A DNA stretch of 28,969 nt. Source: a virus. Positions 1 through 7,676 of the stretch are shown here, one piece after another. A program made the translations under genes and the position numbers. The notes under the pieces were generated by a model. The model saw only the letters and a program-made list of their open reading frames with translations. It was not told the origin of the DNA and ran no database searches. The stretch is taken from IMG/VR virus record IMGVR_UViG_3300042466_001495, positions 1-28,969 of that record. The stretch is one strand, 5' to 3'. Each line of letters starts with the position of its first letter. Position 1 is the stretch's first letter.

Positions 1-185
1 CTTATTTAATTGCAGGTTGGAAGGTTAATTTAATGGAACCAATGACAGCTGGTACTTTCACTATTTTAATAAGTCCAAACCCAACAGGAGCTTTTGCTAA
101 TTTACCAACAATAGGTACAAACGCATCAGGTTTAACGGCTTCTTTTGCGTGGGTGGGTACCGCACTTAAAATGACTTTATCTTAA
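1..185 (+). CDS. C-terminal end of a phage appendage (tail fibre-like) protein, 5' truncated
   Basis: An open frame enters from the left edge (first full codon at position 3) and stops at TAA 183-185, leaving about 60 residues. The visible tail is rich in G, T, N and A, as in beta-structured appendage proteins. It is clearly related to the last ~58 residues of the next gene: both have AGWKVN, then a P, GT, a (L/M)PT(I/L)G motif, an N, and a VG...M..S ending. The two genes therefore share a C-terminal module, which could be a trimerisation, chaperone or receptor-binding tip; which of these cannot be told from sequence. The start and N-terminal domains lie outside the window. Confidence 0.75.
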   Translation, partial: YLIAGWKVNLMEPMTAGTFTILISPNPTGAFANLPTIGTNASGLTASFAWVGTALKMTLS

Positions 186-189
186 TATT

Positions 190-228
190 ATGAGCGATTT
201 AATTATAAATAAAAAATACATAAGATGA
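190..228 (+). other. 12-codon mini-ORF with an N-terminus like the following gene
   Basis: ATG at 190 opens a 12-codon frame (MSDLIINKKYIR) whose TGA overlaps the ATG of the next gene in an ATGA arrangement. Its first eight residues resemble the next protein's start (MSSLIIDK): M, S, L, I, I and K match in register. It may be the remnant of a third paralogous appendage gene, a translated leader peptide, or chance. No function is claimed. Confidence 0.3.
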
Positions 229-2015
229 GTTCACTAATAATTGACAAGCTCGTTACAAAATGTGGTGGAATAACCAACCCAACTTTAGGTGGTTATGTTG
301 ATGCTGCGGGTAACATAGTGGGTTCAGCACAATTTCTTGCTAATTTCATAGTGGATTATGCAGGTAACTTAGGTTCAATTACAACAATAGTAACAGATTG
401 TGAAGTAATAGCAACTATCATAGGCTCGGCTTTACCTCCAGGGGAGTGGGAGATGTCCGTAGGAACAACTGAAACCGTAGGGCAAAATAATGGCACAATA
501 AGCAACAACTACACGGCAAATACGGCAGCTCCATTGCTTCACACCTTTGTATCTAAGAATGCAACAGGTTATTTAACTGGAAACGTGGCGGGAACGGGAA
601 CTTGGACTATAAAAGCGGGTCCCGAAAGTATTGCAGGAACAGGCTATGTAGGTGCAGGATTATTGGTAGCTACTGGAGCAAATACACATAGTGGACCAGT
701 TGTTATGGAGGTAGGTACTAAATTACAACTTGGAGCAGATTGTTCAAATGTAACTACAAGAGTTTTAGGTAATTTAACTCTAAATGAAGGAGCGATTGCA
801 ACACAATACACATCGTTCGCAGCAAACACGTATCTTTGCCAAGCCTTAAACAACAACGGAATTTACAACGTCATCGGCTGTGGTGTGTGCGGGTCAGGTT
901 TTGGACTTGCAGCAGCAGTGACGAACAACGGCACCATCAATATTGATAACGCTGTATGGTCCAACCGTAACGTATGGACTGGAACTGGCACAGTGAACGT
1001 CAAGGACGGTGGCACATTCCAACTCACGTCATTTGTCATCCCCAGCACTACACGGGTAAATATAAACGGCTGCGGATGGTGCGACAGCACAGGCACGAAA
1101 ATCGGGGCAATTCAGGTGGCGGGCAACGGTGTTACGCACAGTATGCGAATAAATGTACAAACTGCTGCTTGCATCAAGTCGAATACCAACAACAACAACA
1201 CATTTGCTGGATTGCTGACAGGCTCGGCTCCGCTGACTATCGGGTCATTGGCCGCAACAAAACCGAACGGCATCGTTCACTTCAGCAACACATCCAACAC
1301 TTACAACGGCACCATGACGGTGGACGGCACGACAATTAACGCCAGCTACAACAATTCTTTGCAATACGCAAAAATAGTATTAGTTAATGGTGGAAGAATT
1401 GGCACAAATGCAAATACAAGTCAAGTAATTGGTTCACTTGCAAGTAACGACCCTACTACATATTGGCAAAGTGGAGACCCAGTAAATAACACAATTAAGA
1501 ACAACGGAATTACAACTTATGCTGGTCGTTTGTTGTGGACTGGTGGCCTATATGCTGCAAATTACTTTTTAGACGGTGGCTCTCAAAATCAATTAACGAT
1601 GACTGGCACTGGAAACACTGGAAATATATACCCTCGTAATGGTGCAAAACTTATTTTACAAGGTGCTACATTTACAGCCCCAGGCGGTCAAGTTAGAGTA
1701 CAAACAGGAGCAACGGTTTCAGCTGGAACTTCAACTACAGCAAGTTGTACATATCTTTATATTGATGCTACAAGTGCCTTAGATGTTAGAAGTATTACAC
1801 CAACTTCAACAGGTAAAATTGCATTTACAACTGGACACGGATTAACTGCTGGTTGGAAAGTAAATGCACTTGACCCATTATTGCCAGGAACATATCCAAT
1901 TGTGCAAAAAAATAACACGACTGTAGTTCCAATGCCAACGTTGGGAATAAACAATACAGGACGTACTGTAACATTTACTCAAGTTGGGAATATGGTAAAT
2001 ATGGTAGTCTCATAA
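225..2015 (+). CDS. Beta-repeat appendage / tail fibre-like protein
   Basis: This 596-residue protein has low complexity in G, T, N, A and V and almost no charged stretches, typical of a beta-helical or beta-solenoid virion appendage. Two segments, about residues 143-170 and 338-373, resemble the autotransporter-associated beta-strand repeat (G.G.L...G.NT.(S/T)G...V..GT.L). Short NNGT(I/Y)N and GTGT(W/V)x(I/V) units recur between them. The last ~58 residues match the C-terminus of the truncated gene upstream, so the two are paralogous at least there. The middle (about 800-1356) uses many more C/G-ending codons (AAC, ACC, ATC, GGC) than the AT-rich ends, which suggests an acquired module. ATG 225 is the first start after the mini-ORF. 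The protein probably contacts the host surface, inferred from composition and from its position before the lysis genes. Confidence 0.65.
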   Translation: MSSLIIDKLVTKCGGITNPTLGGYVDAAGNIVGSAQFLANFIVDYAGNLGSITTIVTDCEVIATIIGSALPPGEWEMSVGTTETVGQNNGTISNNYTANTAAPLLHTFVSKNATGYLTGNVAGTGTWTIKAGPESIAGTGYVGAGLLVATGANTHSGPVVMEVGTKLQLGADCSNVTTRVLGNLTLNEGAIATQYTSFAANTYLCQALNNNGIYNVIGCGVCGSGFGLAAAVTNNGTINIDNAVWSNRNVWTGTGTVNVKDGGTFQLTSFVIPSTTRVNINGCGWCDSTGTKIGAIQVAGNGVTHSMRINVQTAACIKSNTNNNNTFAGLLTGSAPLTIGSLAATKPNGIVHFSNTSNTYNGTMTVDGTTINASYNNSLQYAKIVLVNGGRIGTNANTSQVIGSLASNDPTTYWQSGDPVNNTIKNNGITTYAGRLLWTGGLYAANYFLDGGSQNQLTMTGTGNTGNIYPRNGAKLILQGATFTAPGGQVRVQTGATVSAGTSTTASCTYLYIDATSALDVRSITPTSTGKIAFTTGHGLTAGWKVNALDPLLPGTYPIVQKNNTTVVPMPTLGINNTGRTVTFTQVGNMVNMVVS

Positions 2016-2042
2016 TTTTAATTTAAATAAATAACACACAAC

Positions 2043-2429
2043 ATGGATTGGATTACAACGATAGTAAATGCAATTACCCAACTATCAACAGTGGCTAAGG
2101 AGCGGCTTGTGGTGCTTATTGTGGTTGGATTGTTTGTCTTTGGGCTATATAGCCAGTATCAGACGATACAAGAGAAGGAGGCAAAGATAACACAGCACGA
2201 AAAGAACTGCTCGGAGTTAATAAGCAAGATAAGAGAAGACAACAGGATAAGCTACAACAGTCAGACGATACTATTCCAAAACCAAATCAATGAGTTTGTG
2301 TTAAAGAAGAACCACGAGAACGACAGTGTGTACACTTACTTCTTTGACTTAATCAGGAAGTACAACTTTAAGATAACTAAAATCAATTCGGAACTTGATA
2401 AACTAAAAGCAAATGAAGTCATTAATTAG
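2043..2429 (+). CDS. Small membrane-anchored coiled-coil protein in lysis region
   Basis: This 128-residue protein has a short amphipathic N-terminus, one membrane segment at about residues 21-38 (LVVLIVVGLFVFGLY) and then a long charged helical region with predicted coiled coil. That layout (N-terminal anchor plus periplasmic coil) is the one seen in inner-membrane spanins, and some holin-associated proteins share it. The gene lies 27 bp after the appendage gene, with AAATAACACACAAC directly before the ATG, and overlaps the next gene by 17 bp. The family is not recognised; a lysis role is inferred from architecture and neighbours. Confidence 0.6.
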   Translation: MDWITTIVNAITQLSTVAKERLVVLIVVGLFVFGLYSQYQTIQEKEAKITQHEKNCSELISKIREDNRISYNSQTILFQNQINEFVLKKNHENDSVYTYFFDLIRKYNFKITKINSELDKLKANEVIN

Positions 2430-2775
2430 TTTTTGCATACTTAGCTTATTTCTTTTCGGCGGAATAGCTACTAGAGATACGATAGGACAAAAGAAGCCAA
2501 AAGAGGCTACCTTATACGATAACTCACCCGTAGTGGTGTTATCCTTTGCCAAAGAGATAAAGAGGCCGTCAGACACGCTTGTAAAGCAAATAAGCAAGCT
2601 AGACAAGAGTGTAAGGCACGCAGAAAGCGAGATAGTTGTAATAAAAGAGAGTTTGTTATCTATTGATTCGTCTAAATTTCATACATTTGTAAAAAAAGAT
2701 ACATTAGAAAAGAAAGACAGTGTAGTCTTAAAGAAAAAAAGTTTTTTCAATAGAGTAATTGATAGTATCAAATGA
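2413..2775 (+). CDS. Putative exported small protein of lysis region
   Basis: This 120-residue protein begins with a typical signal sequence or anchor (MKSLISFCILSLFLFGG), followed by a polar, Lys/Ser/Asp-rich helical region. No convincing lipobox is visible: the only early Cys is residue 8, inside the hydrophobic core, so a lipoprotein o-spanin assignment is not supported. It overlaps the preceding membrane protein by 17 bp and shares an ATGA with the endolysin gene, so the three are probably translationally coupled. The product probably faces the periplasm. A spanin partner is possible but unproven. Confidence 0.55.
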   Translation: MKSLISFCILSLFLFGGIATRDTIGQKKPKEATLYDNSPVVVLSFAKEIKRPSDTLVKQISKLDKSVRHAESEIVVIKESLLSIDSSKFHTFVKKDTLEKKDSVVLKKKSFFNRVIDSIK

Positions 2776-3326
2776 AACTAACAGAGCAGGATTTTAAGGA
2801 CTGGGGAGCGACAAATTCATACTTTTACCTAAAGTGGTTAAATAAGTATTGCGAGGAGTTCGAAGTGAACACTCCCGAAAGGCTATTGAATTTTTTACCT
2901 AACGTACTTCATGAGTCAAATGGGTTCAGAAATGTTAGAGAGATACTACCTAGGGATAACCCAGCTTATGTGGCAAGAATGGGTAATTTTTTCGGCCGAG
3001 GAATTGTGCAACTTTCACATCGTGCTAATTATCAGGCATTTACAGATTTCTGCAAGGCTACATATCCTGACTTCAAGGAGGACTTTGTAAGAAACCCCGT
3101 GTTAGTGGAATCACCACAATACGCTGTTCTTTCAGCCTTTTGGTTTTGGAAGGCCAACAACTTAAACAAGTGGTCGGACAGTGGCACATTTAGAGAGGTG
3201 TCTTCAATAATAAACACGGGTAAGCCCAACTCGGCAAAGGTAAACGGGTGGGAAGATAGGCTAAAGAAGTACGAAATAGTAGAGAATTGGATAATTAAAC
3301 TCGTGCTAGATGCAACAAGAAAATGA
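2772..3326 (+). CDS. GH19 chitinase-like endolysin
   Basis: This 184-residue protein matches the glycoside hydrolase family 19 fold used by many phage endolysins. It has L46-HESNGF with candidate catalytic Glu48, then FFGRGIVQLSHRANY (73-87), the family's GRG.(I/L)QLTHRANY motif, and INTGKPNSAKVNGWEDRLKKY-type residues (147-167) near the C-terminus. The likely role is cleavage of the peptidoglycan glycan strand at the end of infection. No signal peptide is visible, so release across the membrane would need a holin; nearby small membrane proteins are candidates. It shares an ATGA with the upstream gene and overlaps the downstream one by 17 bp. Confidence 0.9.
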   Translation: MKLTEQDFKDWGATNSYFYLKWLNKYCEEFEVNTPERLLNFLPNVLHESNGFRNVREILPRDNPAYVARMGNFFGRGIVQLSHRANYQAFTDFCKATYPDFKEDFVRNPVLVESPQYAVLSAFWFWKANNLNKWSDSGTFREVSSIINTGKPNSAKVNGWEDRLKKYEIVENWIIKLVLDATRK

Positions 3327-3597
3327 AATAGTAAAAATATTTTCTAAATATCAGAAGCACATTGTGCGTGTAACATGGTATTTAGCATTAACTTTGCTCA
3401 GCTTTAGAGGAGTGTATGGCTACTGGGGTGACCTAAAGGAGTACATTGTAGCATCTGAGCTAGGCAAAAAGTCTGTGGTAGTGAAAGTAGATGCCAAGGA
3501 AGACAAGTATAAAGCCATAAAGGAAAAGATGTTTAAAGAGAAAGGTATAATATTAACAGACGAAGACATAAAGAAATATGGCTTCGACAAACAATAA
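3310..3597 (+). CDS. Small single-TM protein, holin candidate
   Basis: This 95-residue protein has one hydrophobic segment at about residues 18-40 (VRVTWYLALTLLSFRGVYGYWG) and a highly charged, Lys/Glu/Asp-rich C-terminal half. It overlaps the endolysin gene by 17 bp, a common place for a holin or lysis regulator. One TM with a long cytoplasm-like tail is not diagnostic, and an accessory lysis or superinfection protein is also possible. Confidence 0.55.
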   Translation: MQQENEIVKIFSKYQKHIVRVTWYLALTLLSFRGVYGYWGDLKEYIVASELGKKSVVVKVDAKEDKYKAIKEKMFKEKGIILTDEDIKKYGFDKQ

Positions 3598-3602
3598 AAC
3601 AA

Positions 3603-3983
3603 ATGATTAAACTATTAGGAAGTAGTACGGCAATAATGTTTGTGGCGATTGTGTCTATGCTAGGCATAATAAAGCTCAAAGACAAAAAGATAGAGCGATT
3701 AGAGCAAGATGTGGCCACTTATAGTGCCTTAGCGGATAAACTAAGCGAGAACGTAGATTCTTTAAGCACAAAGGCAAAGGAAGACAACTTTAACCATGCA
3801 GACCAAATAAAGGGCATACAGTCCGTTATGGCTCAGGTAAACAACAAAAACAAGGCATTACAAGCGGAAAACGCTAATTTAAGAAAGGGTGTAAGATTAG
3901 ACTTGCTTAGAGTAAGAGTAAGAAGGAACGGCAGCCCGATAGACAGTACATTTCAAGAAGGATATAAATACAGTTACAAATGA
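3603..3983 (+). CDS. Rz-like inner-membrane spanin candidate
   Basis: This 126-residue protein has an N-terminal membrane anchor (residues ~8-24, TAIMFVAIVSMLGIIKL) followed by a long heptad-like coiled coil through about residue 95 and a basic, then aromatic C-terminus. This is the architecture of i-spanins (Rz type), which link inner and outer membranes in the last step of lysis of Gram-negative hosts. It starts 5 bp after the preceding gene and shares an ATGA with the next. No embedded or separate lipoprotein partner with a clear lipobox was found, so spanin is a structural inference only. Confidence 0.55.
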   Translation: MIKLLGSSTAIMFVAIVSMLGIIKLKDKKIERLEQDVATYSALADKLSENVDSLSTKAKEDNFNHADQIKGIQSVMAQVNNKNKALQAENANLRKGVRLDLLRVRVRRNGSPIDSTFQEGYKYSYK

Positions 3984-4339
3984 GAACATTCAAAGAGATA
4001 TTAAGCGAACTAGGAGAGAAATTAGATGCTTCATTGGCTCAATCAGCAAAGCCTTCGGAGGCTTCACACTTTCCTTTTGGGAAGACAACGATTGGCTCAG
4101 CCAAAATAAATGGCGGGAACTATGATTTGTTTATTTACAAGACAGAGCAAGGCTCGTACCTATACCAAATGGGGGAGAGCCACGAAGCACCAATAGGCAG
4201 AACAAAGGCTTTTTTGAAGCAAGACTTTGTAACACTTAATAACACAACAGGCATAGCACAAGAGCTTGCATACCAAAAGGAGAAAGAAGGTGGGTTTTGG
4301 TTCAACGAAGCAGCACCTAAACTACTGCAAGACAAATAA
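3980..4339 (+). CDS. Hypothetical protein closing the lysis operon
   Basis: This 119-residue protein is soluble-looking, with no membrane segment or signal peptide. The N-terminus is helical and the middle (about 35-85) looks like alternating beta strands (GKTTIGSAKINGGNYDLFIY). It is coupled by ATGA to the putative spanin and is the last gene before a strong terminator. I do not recognise the family. Confidence 0.55.
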   Translation: MRTFKEILSELGEKLDASLAQSAKPSEASHFPFGKTTIGSAKINGGNYDLFIYKTEQGSYLYQMGESHEAPIGRTKAFLKQDFVTLNNTTGIAQELAYQKEKEGGFWFNEAAPKLLQDK

Positions 4340-4391
4340 ATGAGGCTTTTTTTCTGAAACATTTGTTTAAATATTTGTTTTTCATTTAAAG

Positions 4392-4418
4392 ACCTACTGC
4401 ATTGCGGTAGGTTTTTTT
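4392..4418 (+). terminator. Rho-independent terminator after the lysis operon
   Basis: A 9-bp stem (arms 4392-4400 and 4404-4412, one G-T wobble, 3-nt loop ATT) runs straight into seven T. It ends the 1-4339 transcription unit and lies just before the next promoter. Confidence 0.9.
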
Positions 4419-4423
4419 GTTTC

Positions 4424-4456
4424 TTTCAAATATCAATTTTAGATTTTATTATTTTG
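4424..4456 (+). promoter_or_regulatory. Late-type (class II) promoter for the HTH-terminase operon
   Basis: The upstream element TTTCAAATATCAA begins at 4424, exactly 25 nt before a -7-like box TTATTTTG (4449-4456; one mismatch to TAnnTTTG). An A-tract follows, with ATG at 4473, 49 nt from the element's first base. The 4421 and 12721 stretches align from TTCTTTCAAA to ATGGA without gaps. It is the weakest -7 box of the set. Confidence 0.6.
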
Positions 4457-4472
4457 TGAAAAAAACGTGTTC

Positions 4473-4703
4473 ATGGATTTAAAAGAGATGCGAGAGTATG
4501 CTGGATTCACACAAGAAGAACTGGCTAGACTAATTAGTGGCACTAATAACTCTTACAACAAATATAGAATATCATACATGGAAGGAGGGCATAGGTCGCA
4601 AGAAGGCAAAATAGGGCTAAACCTGCTCAAGAAATTAGCCACTGCTTGCGGGTGTGAGGTAGTTGTAACTTTTAAAGTAAAAGAAGATGGTATTCAGTCC
4701 TAA
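4473..4703 (+). CDS. Small XRE-type HTH protein upstream of terminase (possible small terminase or regulator)
   Basis: This 76-residue protein contains an XRE/Cro-like helix-turn-helix in the first ~50 residues: MREYAGFTQEELARLI, a turn, then a recognition-like helix around YRISYMEGGHRS. ATG 4473 is preferred over an in-frame GTG at 4467 because it gives the same promoter-to-ATG distance as other operons. It overlaps the terminase gene by 17 bp. The position just before terL is where small terminase subunits sit, and those are also HTH DNA-binding proteins, but 76 residues is short. A transcriptional regulator is the alternative. Confidence 0.65.
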   Translation: MDLKEMREYAGFTQEELARLISGTNNSYNKYRISYMEGGHRSQEGKIGLNLLKKLATACGCEVVVTFKVKEDGIQS

Positions 4704-6108
4704 AGAATTAAACAAGGCGTATTACGACCTAAGCGATAGTATAACCAAAAACACCTTTACAATCCTCTACGGTGGTCGTGGTAGCTCTAAAACACACTCT
4801 TTGTACCAAGTACTACTAAAGAAACTTTGGAACGAAGAGGGAACAAATGCGGTATTCTTTCGGAACGTGGGCTTAGGCATGAAAGAAAAGGCATTCAACC
4901 CATTCATGGCGATATGCAAGCAAAAAGGTGTAGAGAAAAGCCTAAAAGCAAACTTCTATTCAGACGTAAGGAATGTACACTTCCCGAAAGGCAACAGGCT
5001 TGTATTTGACCACATAGGAGCAGACGGTGGCGAAAGGAGTAAAGGATATGCGGGATTTAACTTAGTGGTAGTAGACGAGATAAACCAATGTAGAGAGGAA
5101 GACATAATGACGCTAATAACGTCTTTCAGGAGTGAAAAATCGACACACTTTGTATTCATGTTCAACCCCGTGAGCGAGATGCACTGGCTCAAGAAAGTAT
5201 TTTTTGACAACGTGCAAGAAGGCTCAATAGGCTCAAGAACAGCGAAGTACCACTACACATACAAAGATAACAAATTTGTAAACCAAGACTACATAGACAC
5301 CTTGGAGGGCTTGAAGTTCACTGACCAACAGAAGTACAAAGTGGAATGCCTTGGGCAGTGGGGTGTAATACAAACCAACAACCCGTTCTTCACGAACTTC
5401 AACTATAACCTCCATGTATGTAACGATGAGATACCTTTCTTCAAAGAGTATAAAGTATGCCTATCGTGGGACTTTGGCTTGGACGAGCATTTGGTGGTAT
5501 CTCAGCACTTCAAAGACTACGAGATAGCGGTGGACGAAAGGCTGCAGAAGTACTTTAAGCCAAACACGAACGGGGTGATATACCGAGACGAACTAAGCGA
5601 AGGCAGCCAAGAGAGCTTTAGCACCGGTATGACCAACATAGGCTTGATAGCTGAAAAGGTAATAAGGAAGTACGGAATAGATGCTGAATACGAGATAATA
5701 GGCGATAGTGCAGGATTAGGTAGGATAGGCAAGTTTACGGTGATTAGAGAGGAGTTCTTGAAGCGTGGAGCGGAGTTTTTGGACTTCCCATCGCTAAACA
5801 AGAAGCCAACGCATCACAACAGTAGGTCACATTGCGATTGGGTGTTTAGCAATTATAGGAGCAACTTCAAAGTGAGTGTAACTTGCCCGAGGCTAATCAA
5901 TGACTTGACAGTGTGTAGGTGTGATATGTATGGAGGCATAGACAAGGTGTGGGCAACGAACAACAACGTGTGCCACTTTAGTGATGCCTTGAGATACGAC
6001 ATAAATCAGTTTGAGTTGGAATCATTCCATAGCAACTACTTGAATATGTACGAAAGTACGATGAATGCTTTGCCTGAGAGGGGCTTTGCTAATTATCAGG
6101 TGTTGTAG
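4687..6108 (+). CDS. terL: Terminase large subunit
   Basis: This 473-residue protein is a DNA-packaging motor. The N-terminal ATPase shows Walker A YGGRGSSKT (28-36), Walker B LVVVDE (126-131, with Asp130 and Glu131) and the coupling-type segment FVFMFNP (155-161). The C-terminal RNase H-like nuclease shows candidate metal-binding acids Asp262 (SWDFG), Asp340 (GDSAG) and Asp433 (HFSDALRY). The length is usual for the family. It cuts concatemeric DNA and pumps it into the prohead with a portal that is not in this window. The gene follows the small HTH gene with a 17-bp overlap and is followed by a terminator, not by a portal gene, which is unusual. Confidence 0.96.
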   Translation: MVFSPKELNKAYYDLSDSITKNTFTILYGGRGSSKTHSLYQVLLKKLWNEEGTNAVFFRNVGLGMKEKAFNPFMAICKQKGVEKSLKANFYSDVRNVHFPKGNRLVFDHIGADGGERSKGYAGFNLVVVDEINQCREEDIMTLITSFRSEKSTHFVFMFNPVSEMHWLKKVFFDNVQEGSIGSRTAKYHYTYKDNKFVNQDYIDTLEGLKFTDQQKYKVECLGQWGVIQTNNPFFTNFNYNLHVCNDEIPFFKEYKVCLSWDFGLDEHLVVSQHFKDYEIAVDERLQKYFKPNTNGVIYRDELSEGSQESFSTGMTNIGLIAEKVIRKYGIDAEYEIIGDSAGLGRIGKFTVIREEFLKRGAEFLDFPSLNKKPTHHNSRSHCDWVFSNYRSNFKVSVTCPRLINDLTVCRCDMYGGIDKVWATNNNVCHFSDALRYDINQFELESFHSNYLNMYESTMNALPERGFANYQVL

Positions 6109-6112
6109 AAAG

Positions 6113-6148
6113 AAAAAAGGGCATAGAAAACTCCTATACCCTTTTTTT
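6113..6148. terminator. Bidirectional terminator between terL and the minus-strand cassette
   Basis: A run of six A (6113-6118), an 8-bp stem with one mismatch (6119-6126 with 6134-6141) and seven T (6142-6148) can end transcription from both the terL side and the convergent minus-strand operon, whose last stop lies 20 bp away. Confidence 0.85.
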
Positions 6149-6168
6149 ATAAACCTGAATAAAGTCAA

Positions 6169-6795
6169 TTACGATTCTGAATTAATCTTATCGTAATGCT
6201 TTATAAGCATATTTAAAGCATTATCTATATCTTTTATTCGTATTTCTGGCAAAGAAGTAACAATTATTATTCTTGCAAGCCTCAAAGGTATTATAAAAGA
6301 AAGTTTTACTTTGCCTTTTTTGCTTAACTCAACGGATGTAGTTATTCTACCTTCGTGAATATCATAGTCGTAATTCTTAACAATTAGACTTAGAAGTTTT
6401 TTGTGAGTCATTTCTAACTGTATATTGTTTTTTTCTGCCAATACAGTTATGGTGTTAGCAAGTGTTTTTGAGGTTACGATACGACCTTCTAAATCTTCTG
6501 TTTTCATTTTATTATTTATTTCAATATAATCTACGGTTCCGTCTTTAATTAATTTATCCAAAGATGCCACTCCGACCTTAACAAGGTTTTGCCCGTACAA
6601 ATCAGTCTCATAAACATTTATTATCTTTGAACCTTCACTAACTAGTAAATAGCAATAGTTTGCTGTTTCTGTCTGACCTAATTCTAATGAATAGTCAAAG
6701 TTAGAAAATTCACTATAATACTCGTCTTCTTTATCGATTTTGGTAAACCCACATTTCAATAAGACATCTAAACTTAATCCTTTTTTTGCTTTCAT
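6169..6795 (-). CDS. Hypothetical protein in minus-strand cassette
   Basis: This 208-residue soluble protein starts 12 bp after the Rha/ORF6-like gene and is probably co-transcribed with it. Its N-terminal half looks mixed alpha/beta. The C-terminal part (about 150-205) has a strand-rich segment followed by a long helix ending DIDNALNMLIKHYDKI. No motif I recognise. The gene is AT-rich, as is its partner. It could be a partner or target of the regulator, but the sequence shows no direct evidence. Confidence 0.6.
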   Translation of the reverse strand: MKAKKGLSLDVLLKCGFTKIDKEDEYYSEFSNFDYSLELGQTETANYCYLLVSEGSKIINVYETDLYGQNLVKVGVASLDKLIKDGTVDYIEINNKMKTEDLEGRIVTSKTLANTITVLAEKNNIQLEMTHKKLLSLIVKNYDYDIHEGRITTSVELSKKGKVKLSFIIPLRLARIIIVTSLPEIRIKDIDNALNMLIKHYDKINSES

Positions 6796-6807
6796 TTTTA
6801 TTTTATT

Positions 6808-7521
6808 TTATTTTAATTCTTTTGAAACTAATGCGTACAAGTTGTCAAGCTGATTTTCTCTTTCAACTATATCCAATAAAGTTTCCTTTGGATGCAACTT
6901 CTTGTAAGCATTTACATTAAATCTGTAAACATATAGCAATTTAGAATACATTTTATTCCAAATTTCTCTATAATCAATCTTTGTTTTTTCAGAGTAAGCT
7001 CTAACTATTTGATTAATCTTTAATCTTGTGCCTATTTCTGGAACTTCTTGATTACTTCTTTCAATATCATTTAACTCAAGCAAAGCAAGTTCTTTACTCT
7101 TTTCTATAATGTCAAGCTTGTTTTCTATATTACTCAATCTTGACTCATGGTTTTGCAATACCATAGCAGACTCAATAATTAATTCAATCTGAGTTTTAGC
7201 TTTAGGTGCGGAAAGTTCTTGCTCTAACTTTTCAATGTAAGCAATAACTGCCTTTCTTACAGTTTTTGATTCCCTTACTAACACTTGCTTTGCTTGTGAA
7301 AGTGTTAAATCAAACTTTGGATAAGTTTGCCCATTTTGATTATGTAGATACGGGGTATGGGAAATTTTTCCCAGTGAAATTTCATCTTCAAACTCATCAC
7401 GGATAACTTTTAATAAGTCGTTGTGACCCAGTTCTTTTTTCCCATCTTCTTTTCTAAAAATGTTAATTTGCTCAACCAATTCAAGCGAGCTAATAGTGTT
7501 TTTGTTTTGCAATAATTGCAT
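6808..7521 (-). CDS. Rha / ORF6N-like phage regulatory protein (antirepressor type)
   Basis: The 237-residue protein has an N-terminal winged-helix-like region (residues ~8-100) in the style of phage regulatory Rha/ORF6N proteins: SSLELVEQIN, HNDLLKVIRDEFE, then YPKFDLTLSQAKQVLVRES and a helix ending YIEKLEQEL. A polar linker helix follows (~105-150). The C-terminus (~170-237), with RLKINQIVRAYSEKTKIDYREIWNKMYSKL-type residues, resembles the C-terminal domain of ORF6-type antirepressors. Such proteins alter repressor control or host DNA binding. Transcription comes from a consensus host-type promoter at 7646-7676, with a ~118-nt structured leader. Orientation against the late genes suggests expression in the prophage or early in infection. 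Confidence 0.7.
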   Translation of the reverse strand: MQLLQNKNTISSLELVEQINIFRKEDGKKELGHNDLLKVIRDEFEDEISLGKISHTPYLHNQNGQTYPKFDLTLSQAKQVLVRESKTVRKAVIAYIEKLEQELSAPKAKTQIELIIESAMVLQNHESRLSNIENKLDIIEKSKELALLELNDIERSNQEVPEIGTRLKINQIVRAYSEKTKIDYREIWNKMYSKLLYVYRFNVNAYKKLHPKETLLDIVERENQLDNLYALVSKELK

Positions 7522-7639
7522 AATTGTATTAAATTAAAAAAAGCCCCAACTGACTCTTACGTTTGACAAGGGCACGAATGAACCCAACGCTTGAGCCAAT
7601 TGAGGCTAAATATCTTTTTTCGTTTTTTGGCTGTCAAAC
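7522..7639 (-). promoter_or_regulatory. Structured 5' leader with terminator-like hairpin and competing pairing
   Basis: Read as minus-strand RNA, 7607-7593 and 7556-7542 form a 15-bp stem whose three non-Watson-Crick positions are all G-U. These would be C-A mismatches in plus-strand RNA, so the structure fits minus-strand transcription. A U-tract follows (7542-7536), giving an intrinsic-terminator form within the leader. The very 5' end of the predicted transcript (GTTTGACA, 7639-7632) is perfectly complementary to TGTCAAAC at 7568-7561 in the hairpin loop, so a pseudoknot or mutually exclusive fold is possible. Attenuation or a ligand/protein-responsive switch is inferred. Confidence 0.5.
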
Positions 7640-7645
7640 CATGCA

Positions 7646-7676
7646 CAAAAGTAAAACCAATTATCATAAAAACAAA
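7646..7676 (-). promoter_or_regulatory. Host-type promoter of the minus-strand cassette
   Basis: Reading the minus strand, TTTG (7676-7673), 19 nt, then TACTTTTG (7653-7646) matches the Bacteroidota primary-sigma consensus TTTG-N19-21-TAnnTTTG. A second TTTG lies at 7680-7677. The start point expected ~7 nt downstream is near 7639. Confidence 0.75.

Noticed and set aside
974-1339. Plus-strand 121-codon frame inside the appendage gene
   Set aside because: It lies within the C/G-richer section of the true gene, has a His/Gln/Arg-rich translation typical of a shadow frame, and has no own start context.
225-2015. Diversity-generating retroelement target
   Set aside because: The appendage gene is a candidate class of target, but no reverse transcriptase or template repeat is seen in the window and the variable region lacks an evident paired repeat.
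2413-2775. Lipoprotein o-spanin
   Set aside because: The only Cys near the signal sequence is residue 8 within the hydrophobic core, with no lipobox in the usual place.
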